Source: Actinomycetes bacterium (GTDB lineage: Bacteria > Actinomycetota > Acidimicrobiia > Acidimicrobiales > Palsa-688). From it: a DNA stretch of 64,000 nt. Shown piece after piece: positions 9,278 to 17,996 of this stretch; position 1 is the first letter of the stretch, and each line of letters begins with the position of its first letter. Location of the stretch: positions 25,018-89,017 of the forward strand of contig JAJZMF010000008.1 in assembly GCA_021850325.1 (NCBI GenBank), given 5' to 3'. Under the pieces are notes generated by a model. The model did not search any database, had not been told where the DNA came from, and saw only the letters and a list, made by a program, of their open reading frames with translations. Made by a program: the position numbers and the translations under genes.

Positions 9278-11946
9278 TCCTGGTTGGGCAGGGCCTGGCC
9301 GTCGGGGCCGGAGCGGGGCCCGGGCTGGGGGTCAGCCGCTTCCCGGGAAGGTAGGGGGGACCTGGCTGCCCGGTCGCTCAGGCGCGGCAGCCTGAGCTGG
9401 CCGACCGTCGAGGCGGAAGCCGTCAGCCAGGCCTCGCACTCGTGCGCCGGGAGGGGGCGGGCCAGGAAGAAGCCTTGGGCGGCATCGCAGCCGAGGGCGG
9501 CCAGCTGCTGCAGGGTCCTCTGGTCCTCGACACCCTCGGCCGTGACCGTTCGGCCAAGGTTGCGGGCCAGCTCGATGGTGGAGCGGACGATGGCCTCGTC
9601 CCCCTTGTTGTGGGTCATCTCCTTCACGAAGGACTTGTCGATCTTCAGCTCGTGGAAGGGTAGGTCCTTCAGCCGCTTGAGCTGGGAGAAGCCGGTGCCG
9701 TAGTCGTCGATGGAGAGGTTGACGCCCAGGGCCCGCAGCTCGTTCAACAGGCGCTCGGAGCCCTGGGGGTCCGAGGTGGCCCAGGACTCGGTCAGCTCCA
9801 GGGTGAGGGCGCTCGAGTCCACCCCGGACCGCTGGAGGACGACGTGGAGCCTTCGGGCCACGTCGGTGCTCATGAGGCTGCGGGCGGAGAGGTTCACCCG
9901 CACCCTCAACCCGGGGACGATCGAGCGCCACGACCTGGCCTGGTCCAGCGCTGTCGACATCACCCACCAGGTGAGCTCGTCGATCATGCCCCCGCTCTCG
10001 GCGACAGGGACGAACTCGTTGGGGGATATGGGCCCGAACTGGTCGTGGTTCCAGCGCAGTAGCGCTTCACAGCTCACCACGGACCCGGTTGCCAGCTCGA
10101 CCACGGGTTGGTACCAGACGTCCAGGTCGTCGTTCTTCATGGCCCGTCTGAGCTCGGTGGCCAGGCGTAGCCGGCGGAGCGTGGAGCGGTCCTCCGAGCG
10201 GTCGTAGAAGCGGGCTCCGCCACCCGCCCGCTTTGCCGCGTACATGGCGATGTCGGCGTGGCGCAGCAGGCCGGCCGAGTCGGAGCCGTGCACGGGGTAC
10301 ACGGCCACCCCCAGGCTGGCCCGGACGTCCAGCAGGAGGCCGTCGACGGCCAACGGCTGGCCGATCTGGTTGACGACTTCCTCGGCGATGGCGTTTATGG
10401 CGTCATCGGTCGTGGCGTCGGGCACGAGCACGGCGAACTCGTCACCTCCGAGCCGGCACACCACGCAGTCCCGGTCGACCAGAGGGGCCAACCTTCCTGC
10501 CACCTCGGCCAGGATGGCGTCGCCGGTGTGGTGGCCCAGGGTGTCGTTGACCTCCTTGAAGCCGTCCAGGTCCACCAGCATGACGGCTACCCGACGGCCG
10601 TCGGAGGCGTTGGCCAGGGCCCGGTCCAGGCGCTCGGAGAACACAGCCCGGTTGGGCAGGCCGGTCAGCGCATCGTGCTCCGCCTGGTACTGGCGGACCT
10701 CCGCCTCGTGGCGGAGCTGCTCCAAGAGGTTGCTGCTGCGCAGGGCAACCCCTGCATTGGCGGTCAGGGCCTCGAAGAAGCGCAGGTCCGAGACCTTGAA
10801 GCCCTCGTGCACGAACGCCCTGTCGGCCACCAGGAGGTAGCCGGCAGTTGGAGCGTCACGCTGGAGCGGGGCCACCAGCGCATCGCTGAAGCCCCGGGCC
10901 GCCAGGGCCTCGAAGAGGGGGAGCGGGGCGCCGTCGCGCTTGGCCGCAGTGAACAGGTAGGAGCCGGCGGCGATCACCAGCCGGTCGAAGTCGCTGAGGG
11001 GCCTGGAGTTGTCCACCTCGGGTGGCTCTTCGCCGCTCAGGCTGCAGTGGAAGACCGGCCCGTCGGCACTCCCCGGCGGCACCACCACCAGTTCGGCCTG
11101 CTTGGCCATGAGCAGGGTGCGTGCCTCGAACAGGACCGTGCCGACCACGTCGCGGCCCTCGACCAGCGAGCCCAGGTGCCGCGTGAACTCGTAGAGCTTC
11201 TCCAGGTTGGCGTACCGCTGGCCGGAGACCATCGTCCCCCGGAACGCCAGGTTGACCCCACCGGCCAAGAGGACGAACAGCAGTACGTTCCATGGGTCGA
11301 GCCGGACCAGTTCGACAGCCACGAGGCCCCCGACACTGCACACCAGGGCGCCGGTGCCCCCCTGGAGCAACAGGGCCCGCATGGGTGGCCTCTGCCAACG
11401 CCTGTCCAGCGCCTTGCGCCCTGCTATGGCGAGCACGAGGTCGATGGCGTTCAGGAGGGCGACGGCACCGATGCTGACTGCCCAGGCCGTGGGCGAGGCC
11501 AGAGAGGAGTGGTGGAGCAGCGAGGTGTACAGGACTAGGGCCGCCGTGTAGCCGCCCATGTACGAGACCCAGTTGACGATGCTCTTGGCGACCGCCAGGC
11601 GTCTCCAGGCACTGGCCAGGCCGTAACCGACCGCCACCGCCAGGAGGCCCAGCCAGGGGGTGAGGAAGGCCATGCCCAACAGGGCCGGTATCTCGGTCAG
11701 GGCCACGGAGATGCTCGAGCGGCGGTTGCGCACAGGAACGGGCTGGAGGAAGGCCGCCCATACGCCGAGCGCCACCACGACCGCCAGGGCGGGGTAGTTG
11801 CCGCCTACGGGGCGCCGCCCAGACAGGGCCAGGAGGTAGCCCAGCGCAACTCCGCCCGTCACGGCGAGGGTGAACAGGGCCAGGCGCGCATACGAGATGA
11901 TGCGCTCGACGTGCGCCTTCAGTGGGTGCTCTGTTCGTAGAGACAT
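9274..11946 (-). CDS. Membrane GAF-like/GGDEF/EAL cyclic di-GMP enzyme
   Basis: About 890 residues. Several N-terminal membrane helices (about residues 15-235) form a MASE-like sensor, followed by a GAF-like region (about 250-420) and a short linker helix. The GGDEF domain (HDALTGLPNRAVF to MYAAKRAGG) has an intact RLGGDEFAVLV active site, so cyclase activity is expected. The EAL domain has CEALLRW, IDDYGTGFSQL and TAEGVE motifs, so phosphodiesterase activity is also possible. The RxxD inhibitory site five residues before GGDEF is absent (DRDC occurs there). The ATG at 11946 follows a good Shine-Dalgarno (GGAG, 7 nt upstream); the in-frame GTG at 11991 is less likely. It may tune motility, but there is no direct genetic link. 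Confidence 0.93.
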   Translation of the reverse strand: MSLRTEHPLKAHVERIISYARLALFTLAVTGGVALGYLLALSGRRPVGGNYPALAVVVALGVWAAFLQPVPVRNRRSSISVALTEIPALLGMAFLTPWLGLLAVAVGYGLASAWRRLAVAKSIVNWVSYMGGYTAALVLYTSLLHHSSLASPTAWAVSIGAVALLNAIDLVLAIAGRKALDRRWQRPPMRALLLQGGTGALVCSVGGLVAVELVRLDPWNVLLFVLLAGGVNLAFRGTMVSGQRYANLEKLYEFTRHLGSLVEGRDVVGTVLFEARTLLMAKQAELVVVPPGSADGPVFHCSLSGEEPPEVDNSRPLSDFDRLVIAAGSYLFTAAKRDGAPLPLFEALAARGFSDALVAPLQRDAPTAGYLLVADRAFVHEGFKVSDLRFFEALTANAGVALRSSNLLEQLRHEAEVRQYQAEHDALTGLPNRAVFSERLDRALANASDGRRVAVMLVDLDGFKEVNDTLGHHTGDAILAEVAGRLAPLVDRDCVVCRLGGDEFAVLVPDATTDDAINAIAEEVVNQIGQPLAVDGLLLDVRASLGVAVYPVHGSDSAGLLRHADIAMYAAKRAGGGARFYDRSEDRSTLRRLRLATELRRAMKNDDLDVWYQPVVELATGSVVSCEALLRWNHDQFGPISPNEFVPVAESGGMIDELTWWVMSTALDQARSWRSIVPGLRVRVNLSARSLMSTDVARRLHVVLQRSGVDSSALTLELTESWATSDPQGSERLLNELRALGVNLSIDDYGTGFSQLKRLKDLPFHELKIDKSFVKEMTHNKGDEAIVRSTIELARNLGRTVTAEGVEDQRTLQQLAALGCDAAQGFFLARPLPAHECEAWLTASASTVGQLRLPRLSDRAARSPLPSREAADPQPGPRSGPDGQALPNQD

Positions 11947-12482
11947 TGCCCGGCTCCAGGTCGGGTGGCCGTTCGGTGGCGGGGTGGCCACCTACGACTG
12001 TACGCCGTCCAGGGGCTCCGCGCCCGGATCCCGGTGCCATGACCAGCGCCGCCACGGCCCGCAATTTGTCAGCCGCTACGCCAACGGTGCGCCCGCCCGG
12101 GCAATTTGTGCGCGCGCGGCGCGACTGCCGGCGACGCGCACGGGCGCGAACCGACGCCGGTACCAGTGGTGCGCGGCGCCAATTTGGTGTAACTTGTCAC
12201 CAGGTTGCCACTGGCACCGGTCCTCCAGGGCCCGGTCCTCCAAGGGCGCCTCTGACCTGCCAACATGTAGCTCCCCGAGCGTGAGGGGGCCACCAATATC
12301 GAGGAGGCACCGGCGTGCGCGGTTTCATGGTTGATTGAGCGTCCCGTTACCAAGCTCTTTTTGTCACTGGTTTGTGGCCAATTAATACTTGCGCGCGCCT
12401 GATCTCCCTCGAGGAGGCCCTCGGGTAATTGCAGCCTTGTAATTAGCTGCGTTGCCGGGGCCTTCTGGGCAGCGGTCACGGT
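11947..12482. other. Long intergenic region with AT-rich repeats and hairpins
   Basis: These 536 bp lie between the GGDEF-EAL start and the bioA stop, with no convincing gene on either strand. AATTTG is unusually frequent for such GC-rich DNA: GCAATTTGT at 12061 and 12101, CCAATTTGG at 12179, and CCAATTAAT near 12378. TGGTG-N8-CACCA at 12185-12202 and a duplicated GGTCCTCCA near 12220-12243 are also seen. The region probably holds the promoter of the GGDEF-EAL gene and the bioA terminator (12406-12450). The low GC of the 12340-12450 stretch stands out. Confidence 0.45.
12406..12450 (-). terminator. bioA: Paired hairpins downstream of bioA
   Basis: On the minus strand just past the bioA stop are GCAGC-N10-GCTGC (12431-12450) and then CCCGAGG-loop-CCTCGAGGG with one bulged A (12406-12425). 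An AT-rich stretch follows. This is consistent with transcription termination of bioA. Confidence 0.4.
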
Positions 12483-13772
12483 TCAGGCCACCGCGGCGGC
12501 GGCTACAACGGCGCCCGCTACCCGGGCCACGTCGTCTTCGCTGCATATGTACGGCGGCATCGTGTAGACGAGGTCCCGGAAGGGCCGCAGCCATGTGCCG
12601 TGGCGCAGTGCGGCACCCGTGGCTGCAGCCATGTCGACATCGTGGTCGAGCTGGACCACCCCGATGGCGCCGAGGGCCCTTACGTCCCGCACGCCGGGCA
12701 GGTCCGATGCCGGTGCCAGGCCCTGGGCGAGGCCCTCTTCTATCGACCGCACCCGGTCCTGCCAGGTGCCGTCGAGGAGCAGGCCCGTGGAGGCCAGGGC
12801 GGCGGCACAGGCCAGAGGGTTGGCCATGAAGGTCGGGCCGTGCATCAGGCAGCCGGCCTCACCATGGGAGACCGCCCCTGACACCTCTTGCGTGCAGAGC
12901 ATGGCGGCCATCGTCATATAGCCCCCGGTCAGTGCTTTGCCGACGCACATGATGTCCGGCCGCGCCCGGGGTGCCCGCTCGCAGGCGAACATGGTGCCGG
13001 TGCGGCCGAAGCCGGTGGCGATCTCGTCGAAGACGAGGAGCAACCCGTGCTCGTCCGCCACGTCGCGCATGACCTGCAGGCACTCCGGTTCGTAGAACCA
13101 CATCCCACCCGCTCCCTGCACGACGGGTTCGGCCACCAGCGCAGCGAGCTCGTCGCTGTGCCTGTTGACCAGTGCCCGGAGGGCCTCGGCCCAGCCGGGG
13201 TCGAGCAGTCCGGGGCGAGGGGGCCGGGGGGCGAAGACCTGAGCGGGCAGGGCGCCCCTGAAGAGGTGGTGCATACCCCCCACGGGGTCGCACACCGACA
13301 TGGCCCCCAGGGTGTCGCCGTGGTAGCCCCCTTCGAGCGCCAGGAAGCGGGTGCGACCAGGCCGCCCCGCGCTGTGCTGGTACTGCACGGCCGTCTTGAG
13401 CGCCACCTCCACCGCGACCGAGCCGGAGTCGGCGAAGAAGACCTGGGTCAGGCCCGCAGGGGCGAGCTCCGCGAGGCGCCGAGCCAACTGGACGGCCGGC
13501 GCATGGGTGAGCCCCCCGAACATGACATGGGACACCTGTCCGATCTGTTCCGCCAGAGCGGCGTCGATGACGGGCTGCCGGTAGCCCCAGATCGCCGACC
13601 ACCACGAGCTCATGCCGTCCACCACTTCCCGCCCGTCGGCCAGGCGGAGCCTGGCCCCCGAGGCCGAGACAACGGGCAGGGGAGGGTTGGCCGGGGGCAG
13701 GGCGGCATAGGGGTGCCAGACGTGGGCACGGTCGTAGGCCAGCAGAGCGGGCCAGTCCAGGTCTTCGGCCAT
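12483..13772 (-). CDS. bioA: Adenosylmethionine-8-amino-7-oxononanoate aminotransferase
   Basis: A 429-residue PLP-dependent class III aminotransferase that makes 7,8-diaminopelargonate (DAPA) in biotin synthesis, using S-adenosylmethionine as amino donor. BioA hallmarks are [10 protein letters not shown] at the N-terminus, [67 protein letters not shown], and the PLP lysine in [10 protein letters not shown] (Lys279). [17 protein letters not shown] is also typical. The ATG at 13772 matches the usual family N-terminus; the open frame continues upstream but is Pro/Gly-rich and non-homologous. No other bio genes are nearby, so it is a stand-alone locus. Confidence 0.95.
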   Translation of the reverse strand: MAEDLDWPALLAYDRAHVWHPYAALPPANPPLPVVSASGARLRLADGREVVDGMSSWWSAIWGYRQPVIDAALAEQIGQVSHVMFGGLTHAPAVQLARRLAELAPAGLTQVFFADSGSVAVEVALKTAVQYQHSAGRPGRTRFLALEGGYHGDTLGAMSVCDPVGGMHHLFRGALPAQVFAPRPPRPGLLDPGWAEALRALVNRHSDELAALVAEPVVQGAGGMWFYEPECLQVMRDVADEHGLLLVFDEIATGFGRTGTMFACERAPRARPDIMCVGKALTGGYMTMAAMLCTQEVSGAVSHGEAGCLMHGPTFMANPLACAAALASTGLLLDGTWQDRVRSIEEGLAQGLAPASDLPGVRDVRALGAIGVVQLDHDVDMAAATGAALRHGTWLRPFRDLVYTMPPYICSEDDVARVAGAVVAAAAVA

Positions 13773-13956
13773 CGGGACGACAATGCCAGAACCTTGCTGC
13801 CCGGGACCGGCGCCGGGACAGGGCACCGGCGCCGGGCGGGAGCCCGCGGGCCCCCCAGGGGGGACAAGGGGACCCTGGTGGCGGGGGGCTAGTCCAGCCA
13901 GGGGGGGGACCGGAGAGCCACCTCCCACCACCGGTCCCGAGACTACCAAGGGCCAT

Positions 13957-13991
13957 TTGACACGGCGTTGACCACGGGTTACGAACCCGTG
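13957..13991 (+). promoter_or_regulatory. Promoter with a palindrome overlapping the -10
   Basis: A TTGACA -35 (13957-13962) and a TACGAA -10-like box (13980-13985) are 17 bp apart. The -10 lies inside a perfect palindrome, CACGGGTT-ACG-AACCCGTG, at 13973-13991. A repressor bound there would block the promoter. It points toward the GNAT gene about 100 bp downstream. The rest of the 13773-14091 gap is GC-rich with no gene visible. Confidence 0.5.
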
Positions 13992-14091
13992 AACGCTTGG
14001 CGACAGTTCGGGGGCGCCCGTCAACGGTGCTGGTGAGGGCGCTGCTCCGACCGGGGCGTTGTGGTGGACGTCACGGGGCTACCCTGCTTGG

Positions 14092-14571
14092 GTGCTCACG
14101 GTTTCGGTGGTGCAGGACGTGACCGACGACGTGGTCCATGCCGTCCAGAGGCTGGTCCGCCAGCTGTCGACCTCGGCAGCGGTGCCCACGGACGCCCAGG
14201 TGGCGGAGATCATCAGGTCCCCTGCCACCACCCTGGTGGTGGCTCGCGACGACGAGGTGGGGACCGGGCCGGCAGATGGGCTGTCGGCAAGGGGGCCGGA
14301 AGGCCCGGTGGTGGGCATGGTCACGCTTGTGGCCTTCCGCATCCCGACCGGGGTCAGAGCCTGGGTGGAGGATGTAGTGGTAGACGATGCCGCCCGGCGC
14401 AGAGGAGTGGGCGAGGCACTGGTCCGGGCCGCCGTCGAGGTGGCGACGACCCGGGGGGCGCGCACGGTCGACCTCACCTCCAGGCCGAGCCGCCGGGAGG
14501 CCAACCGGCTCTACGAGCGGGCCGGCTTCGAGGCGCGGGAGACCAACGTCTACAGGTACACCGGCCACTGA
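14092..14571 (+). CDS. GNAT-family N-acetyltransferase
   Basis: About 159 residues with a single GNAT fold. The acetyl-CoA signature is AWVEDVVVDDAARRRGVGEALVRAAVE (beta4-alpha3, R-R-x-G-x-G). The C-terminal part VDLTSRPSRREANRLYERAGF is the typical alpha4-beta6-beta7 region with the conserved N-x-x-Y. The substrate is unknown. The start is uncertain: GTG at 14092 gives the sequence MLTVSVVQD, and an in-frame GTG at 14059 would add 11 residues; neither has a good ribosome binding site. It is downstream of the TTGACA promoter and palindrome, and convergent with proS. Confidence 0.82.
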   Translation: MLTVSVVQDVTDDVVHAVQRLVRQLSTSAAVPTDAQVAEIIRSPATTLVVARDDEVGTGPADGLSARGPEGPVVGMVTLVAFRIPTGVRAWVEDVVVDDAARRRGVGEALVRAAVEVATTRGARTVDLTSRPSRREANRLYERAGFEARETNVYRYTGH

Positions 14572-14573
14572 CT

Positions 14574-14596
14574 CCCTGCAGGGTGCGCCTGCAGGG
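14574..14596. terminator. Hairpin between convergent GNAT and proS
   Basis: A perfect 8-bp stem, CCCTGCAG (14574-14581) with CTGCAGGG (14589-14596), encloses a 7-nt loop. It sits in the 42-bp gap between converging stop codons and probably acts on both strands. Confidence 0.6.
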
Positions 14597-14613
14597 GGGG
14601 TGGTGCGGCTCGC

Positions 14614-16044
14614 TCAGTAGGCCCGGGCCACCACCGCAACGAGCTCGTTCAGGTCCTGGTCGGCGGCGGGCAGGGAGCCGTCGGGCCTCTGCAGCAGGCG
14701 GACCGTGACCCCCATTGCGTTGAGGCGGGCCTCGCCGTCCATGCCGTCGGCCCGGGTTGCCAGCACGCTCCCGGGGATGCGGGCGAAGCCCGACAGGGTG
14801 GCCTCCTGGCACTCCTCGACCGAGGAGCATTCGACGGTGCCTGCGCCCAGGCGCCGGCGGGCCTCTTCGAGGAGGCTCCCCTGAGCCTCGTCGAGGGCCT
14901 TGCGGACCTCGGCCACCGCACGGTCCAGGCCGACGGGGACCTTGGTGCCGCTGTCCCTCCGGCACAGGACCACGCTGCCTTCGGCCAGGTCACGTGGCCC
15001 CACCTCGAGGCGCACCGGGGCCCCTTTGAGCTCCCAGCCCACCACGCGGCGGCCGAACGAGCTGTCCGTGCGTACGTCCAGTTCGGCCCTCACCCCGGCC
15101 TCACGCAGCGCCGCCACCACTGCAGCGGCAGCTTCGGCCGTGCCGCCTTCGGCCTTGACCACCAGGACCACGACCTGCACGGGGGCCAGCCGGGGTGGTA
15201 CCCGCAACCCGTGGTCGTCGCCGTGGGCCATTATCAGTGCCCCCATCAGGCGGGTCGATGCCCCCCAGGAGGTGAGCCAGGCGTGGCGCTGCTGGCCCTC
15301 CTCGTCCAGGAACCCGATCCCGAAGGCCCGCGAAAAGCCCTGGCCGAGCTCGTGGCTGGTGCCCATCTGCAGCGCTTTGCCGTCCCGCATCATGCCTTCG
15401 GTGGCCCAGGTCGTCGTGGCCCCGGCGAAGCGCTCCTTGTCCGTCTTGCGGCCCACCAGCACGGGCACGGCGAGCACGTTCACCATGAAGTCCTCGTAGA
15501 CATCCCGCAGGATGCGGAGGGAGTACAGGTGAGCGTCCTGTTCGCTGGCGTGGGCCGTATGGCCCTCCTGCCAGAGGAACTCCGTCGTGCGCAGGAAGAG
15601 GCGGGGGCGCAGTTCCCAGCGCACGACGTTGGCCCACTGGTTGAGGGCCAGGGGCAGGTCGCGGTAGCTCTGCACCCACTTGGCCAGGTAGGAACCGATG
15701 ATCGTCTCGCTGGTGGGCCGGACCACGACCGGCTCCTCCAGCTTCTTGCCGCCCCCGTGGGTCACTACGGCCAGCTCAGGGCTGAAGCCCTCGACGTGCT
15801 CGGCTTCGCGACGGAAGTAGCTCTCGGGGATGAAGAGAGGGAAGTAGGCGTTCTGGGCGCCGGCCGCCTTGATCCGGGTATCGAGCTCGGCCTGCACCCG
15901 TTCCCAGATGGCGTAGCCGTAGGGACGGATGACCATGCTGCCCCGCACCGGGCCGCCTTCGGCCAGTTCGGCCTTGGCCACCACGTCCTGGTACCACTGG
16001 GGGAAGTCTTGTGCCTGAGGGGTCAGAACGTCGGGCTTGGCCAT
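14614..16044 (-). CDS. proS: Prolyl-tRNA synthetase, archaeal/eukaryal type
   Basis: A 476-residue class II aminoacyl-tRNA synthetase that charges tRNA-Pro. It lacks the bacterial editing insertion and ends in tyrosine (ARAY), both traits of the short archaeal/eukaryal (ProS type 3) form found in some bacteria. Motif 1 is near GSMVIRPYGYAIWERVQ, motif 2 is VVRWELRPRLFLRTTEFLWQ followed by EGHTAH, and motif 3 is SWGASTRLMGALIMAHGDD. It also has the proline-recognition region VRPTSETIIGSYLAKW. The C-terminal anticodon-binding domain (RLAPVQVVVLVV) is followed by the domain of this subtype. The start is ATG at 16044; a TetR gene lies 67 bp upstream on the same strand. Confidence 0.95.
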   Translation of the reverse strand: MAKPDVLTPQAQDFPQWYQDVVAKAELAEGGPVRGSMVIRPYGYAIWERVQAELDTRIKAAGAQNAYFPLFIPESYFRREAEHVEGFSPELAVVTHGGGKKLEEPVVVRPTSETIIGSYLAKWVQSYRDLPLALNQWANVVRWELRPRLFLRTTEFLWQEGHTAHASEQDAHLYSLRILRDVYEDFMVNVLAVPVLVGRKTDKERFAGATTTWATEGMMRDGKALQMGTSHELGQGFSRAFGIGFLDEEGQQRHAWLTSWGASTRLMGALIMAHGDDHGLRVPPRLAPVQVVVLVVKAEGGTAEAAAAVVAALREAGVRAELDVRTDSSFGRRVVGWELKGAPVRLEVGPRDLAEGSVVLCRRDSGTKVPVGLDRAVAEVRKALDEAQGSLLEEARRRLGAGTVECSSVEECQEATLSGFARIPGSVLATRADGMDGEARLNAMGVTVRLLQRPDGSLPAADQDLNELVAVVARAY

Positions 16045-16111
16045 GGAACGCCGATGCTAGCCCCGGCTCCTCGTGACCTCTGGTGGGCGCCGCGGGTCAT
16101 GGCGGCACGGG

Positions 16112-16693
16112 TCATGGTGGTACGGGCCCCGCTTCGAGGACAGCGCTCCGCAGCTGGGCGTAGCACTCGGCGATCACCGTCGGGAGCGGCACATCGTCCG
16201 GGCCCGACAGCCACTGCTCCAGCGCCACGTGCCAGAGGGCGACGGCGGTCTCGGCGAGCACGGCTGCCTCCGATGGGGGGATGCCGCGCCGGTTGAAGCC
16301 GTCGCGCACTGCCGCAGTGAGGTCGGCCCGCTTCCGGGCGTCGCGCTCGCGAAGCTGCTCGTCCGCCAGGACGAGGCGGCGGACAGGTGCCACCTCTTGT
16401 CGGCGACCGGCGAAGCGTTCGGCGGCCACCCGTGAGAGCCCGTCGACGATCAGCCGCATGGGTGCTACGCCGGCCGGAGCGGACGCGAGGTAGTCCCGGG
16501 CGAGCTGGGGGATCTCGTCGCCGGCGAAGATCACCTCCCGCTTGTCGGCAAAGTAACGGAAGAAGGTACGGGTCGTCAGCCCCGCCCGGGCAGCGATCTC
16601 GGGCACGGTGGTGGCAGCGAACCCCTGGGTGGCGAACAGCTCCAACGCCGCCCGTTCCAGTCGTCCTCTTGCATCGGGCGCCCAGCGAGCCAT
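16112..16693 (-). CDS. TetR-family regulator
   Basis: A 193-residue TetR repressor. The DNA-binding domain is RGRLERAALELFATQGF to AARAGLTTRTFFRYFADKREVIFAGD, close to the TetR_N consensus. The C-terminal half is the ligand pocket, with EALWHVALEQW-type helices. It is divergent from a medium-chain reductase gene, and the 163-bp gap contains a 19-bp perfect palindrome 23 bp upstream of its own start. Autorepression and control of the reductase are therefore likely (inference). The start is ATG at 16693. Confidence 0.92.
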   Translation of the reverse strand: MARWAPDARGRLERAALELFATQGFAATTVPEIAARAGLTTRTFFRYFADKREVIFAGDEIPQLARDYLASAPAGVAPMRLIVDGLSRVAAERFAGRRQEVAPVRRLVLADEQLRERDARKRADLTAAVRDGFNRRGIPPSEAAVLAETAVALWHVALEQWLSGPDDVPLPTVIAECYAQLRSAVLEAGPVPP

Positions 16694-16711
16694 CCCTGGA
16701 GCCTAGTCATG

Positions 16712-16755
16712 ATGACACTCCATGTCATGGAGTGCTACAGTCATGTCATGGAGTG
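16712..16755 (+). promoter_or_regulatory. Promoter with embedded TetR-type operators
   Basis: CACTCCATG-T-CATGGAGTG at 16716-16734 is a perfect 19-bp palindrome. It fills the spacer between an ATGACA -35 (16712-16717) and a TACAGT -10 (16736-16741), 18 bp apart, reading toward the reductase. The half-site CATGTCATGGAGTG recurs at 16742-16755, exactly 21 bp (two helical turns) from its first copy at 16721. A smaller palindrome GTCAT-G-ATGAC adjoins on the left. This is a textbook TetR operator arrangement. Confidence 0.75.
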
Positions 16756-16856
16756 TCGTCAGCGGAGGAGGGCCCGGGGCACCCGCTCGTGCCGGTGGGC
16801 CGGGACGCCGGGCGGTTGCCCCCCGCGGGCGCACCCCGAGAGCGAGGAGATCGGTG

Positions 16857-17915
16857 ATGCAGCACGGCAATGAAGCGTTGTGGCTACCGCGGCCCGGCGG
16901 AAGGCCCCGCCCGGGGCCGGCGCCCTACACGGCCCCCGCTGCCGGTGAGCTCGTCGTCCGGGCCCGCGCCGTGGCCGTCAACCCGGTAGACGCCATCCCC
17001 GGCATCGCCCGCCGGGTGGTGACGCCGTGGCTGACCTACCCGGCGGTGCTCGGCTCGGACGTCGCCGGGGAGGTGGTCGAGGTCGGGGACGGGGTGACGC
17101 GTTTCCGGCCCGGGGACCGGGCCCTCGGCCATGCCATCGGCCAGGAACGGTCCCGGGACCGCGCCGCCGAAGGCGCCTTCCAGCGGTACGTGGTCCTAGT
17201 CGAGCACATGGCGAGCCGGGTGCCCGACGGCCTCGGCTACGAGCACGGCGCCGTCCTGCCCCTCGGGCTCTCGACGGCGGCGGCCGGGTTGTTCGAGGCC
17301 GACCAGCTGGCGCTGGCCCTGCCCAGCCTCGACGCGCCCGACCGGGCCGCCTCGGTCGTCGTGTGGGGGGCTTCGACCAGCGTGGGCAGCAATGCCGTGC
17401 AGCTGGCCCGCTGCGCCGGCTACGACGTGATCGGGACGGCGTCGCCGAGGAACTTCGAATACGTGCGCCGTCTCGGGGCACGCGAGGTCTTCGACTACCA
17501 CGAGCGGGACGTCGGGGGCCGGGTCGTCGACGCCCTGCGAGGCCGAGAGCTCGCCGGCATCCTGGCCATCGGCAGGGGCTCGCTCCCGCGGGCGGTGTCG
17601 GTCGCCCGGCGGTGCGAGGGCAGCCGCCGGGTGGCCTCGGCCTACCCGACACCGGTGACCACCGCCCGCGCCGCTCTGGCCCGTCGCCGCGGTGTGCAGG
17701 TGTCGGCGATCTGGGGTGGTACGCCGAGCGAGAGCCCGGTCGGGCCGGCGCTCTACGGCGCGTTCCTCGGCGAGGCGCTCGACGCCGGTCGCTACCTGGC
17801 GGCTCCGCATCCCGAGGTGGTGGGCTCTGACCTCTCCGCCATCCCCGAGGCGTTGAGCCGGCTGCGCCGGGGTGTGTCGGCGACCAAGCTCGTGGTCACC
17901 CTCCCTGCAGGGTGA
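16857..17915 (+). CDS. Medium-chain alcohol dehydrogenase-like / quinone reductase-like oxidoreductase
   Basis: A 352-residue MDR-superfamily protein. The N-terminal GroES-like domain is PAAGELVVRARAVAVNPVDA to GSDVAGEVVEVGDGVTRFRPGDRA. A Rossmann NAD(P)-binding domain contains VVVWGASTSVGSNAVQLARCAGYDVIG, the nucleotide-binding loop. Zinc-binding cysteines are absent, so it belongs with the zinc-independent quinone-reductase or enoyl-reductase groups. The ATG at 16857 follows a GGAG Shine-Dalgarno 9 bases upstream; the open frame upstream runs through the operator and is not coding. The divergent TetR is the likely regulator. The substrate is unknown, and a role in detoxifying electrophiles is only a possibility. 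Confidence 0.88.
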   Translation: MQHGNEALWLPRPGGRPRPGPAPYTAPAAGELVVRARAVAVNPVDAIPGIARRVVTPWLTYPAVLGSDVAGEVVEVGDGVTRFRPGDRALGHAIGQERSRDRAAEGAFQRYVVLVEHMASRVPDGLGYEHGAVLPLGLSTAAAGLFEADQLALALPSLDAPDRAASVVVWGASTSVGSNAVQLARCAGYDVIGTASPRNFEYVRRLGAREVFDYHERDVGGRVVDALRGRELAGILAIGRGSLPRAVSVARRCEGSRRVASAYPTPVTTARAALARRRGVQVSAIWGGTPSESPVGPALYGAFLGEALDAGRYLAAPHPEVVGSDLSAIPEALSRLRRGVSATKLVVTLPAG

Positions 17916-17982
17916 CGCCACACCTGGAAGCTGAGAAACCCCTGAGCACCTCGGCGTGCCTGGCCAGGCCCGGCCCCGCCGT

Positions 17983-17988
17983 TACAAT
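17983..17988 (+). promoter_or_regulatory. -10 box for a likely leaderless transcript
   Basis: TACAAT (5 of 6 matches to TATAAT) ends 8 bp before the ATG at 17997. Initiation at the usual distance would put the transcript start at or next to the start codon. No Shine-Dalgarno precedes the ATG. A -35 box is not obvious. Confidence 0.45.
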
Positions 17989-17996
17989 GTGATGGA

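Noticed and set aside
12315..12338. Seven-codon open frame with a GAGGAGG ribosome binding site, possible leader peptide
   Set aside because: On the plus strand it has no gene downstream; bioA, which follows, is on the minus strand. A chance match is more likely.
13973..13991. tRNA-like TpsiC arm (GGTTACGAACCC)
   Set aside because: No acceptor stem, D-arm or anticodon arm flanks it; it is a simple palindrome overlapping a promoter.
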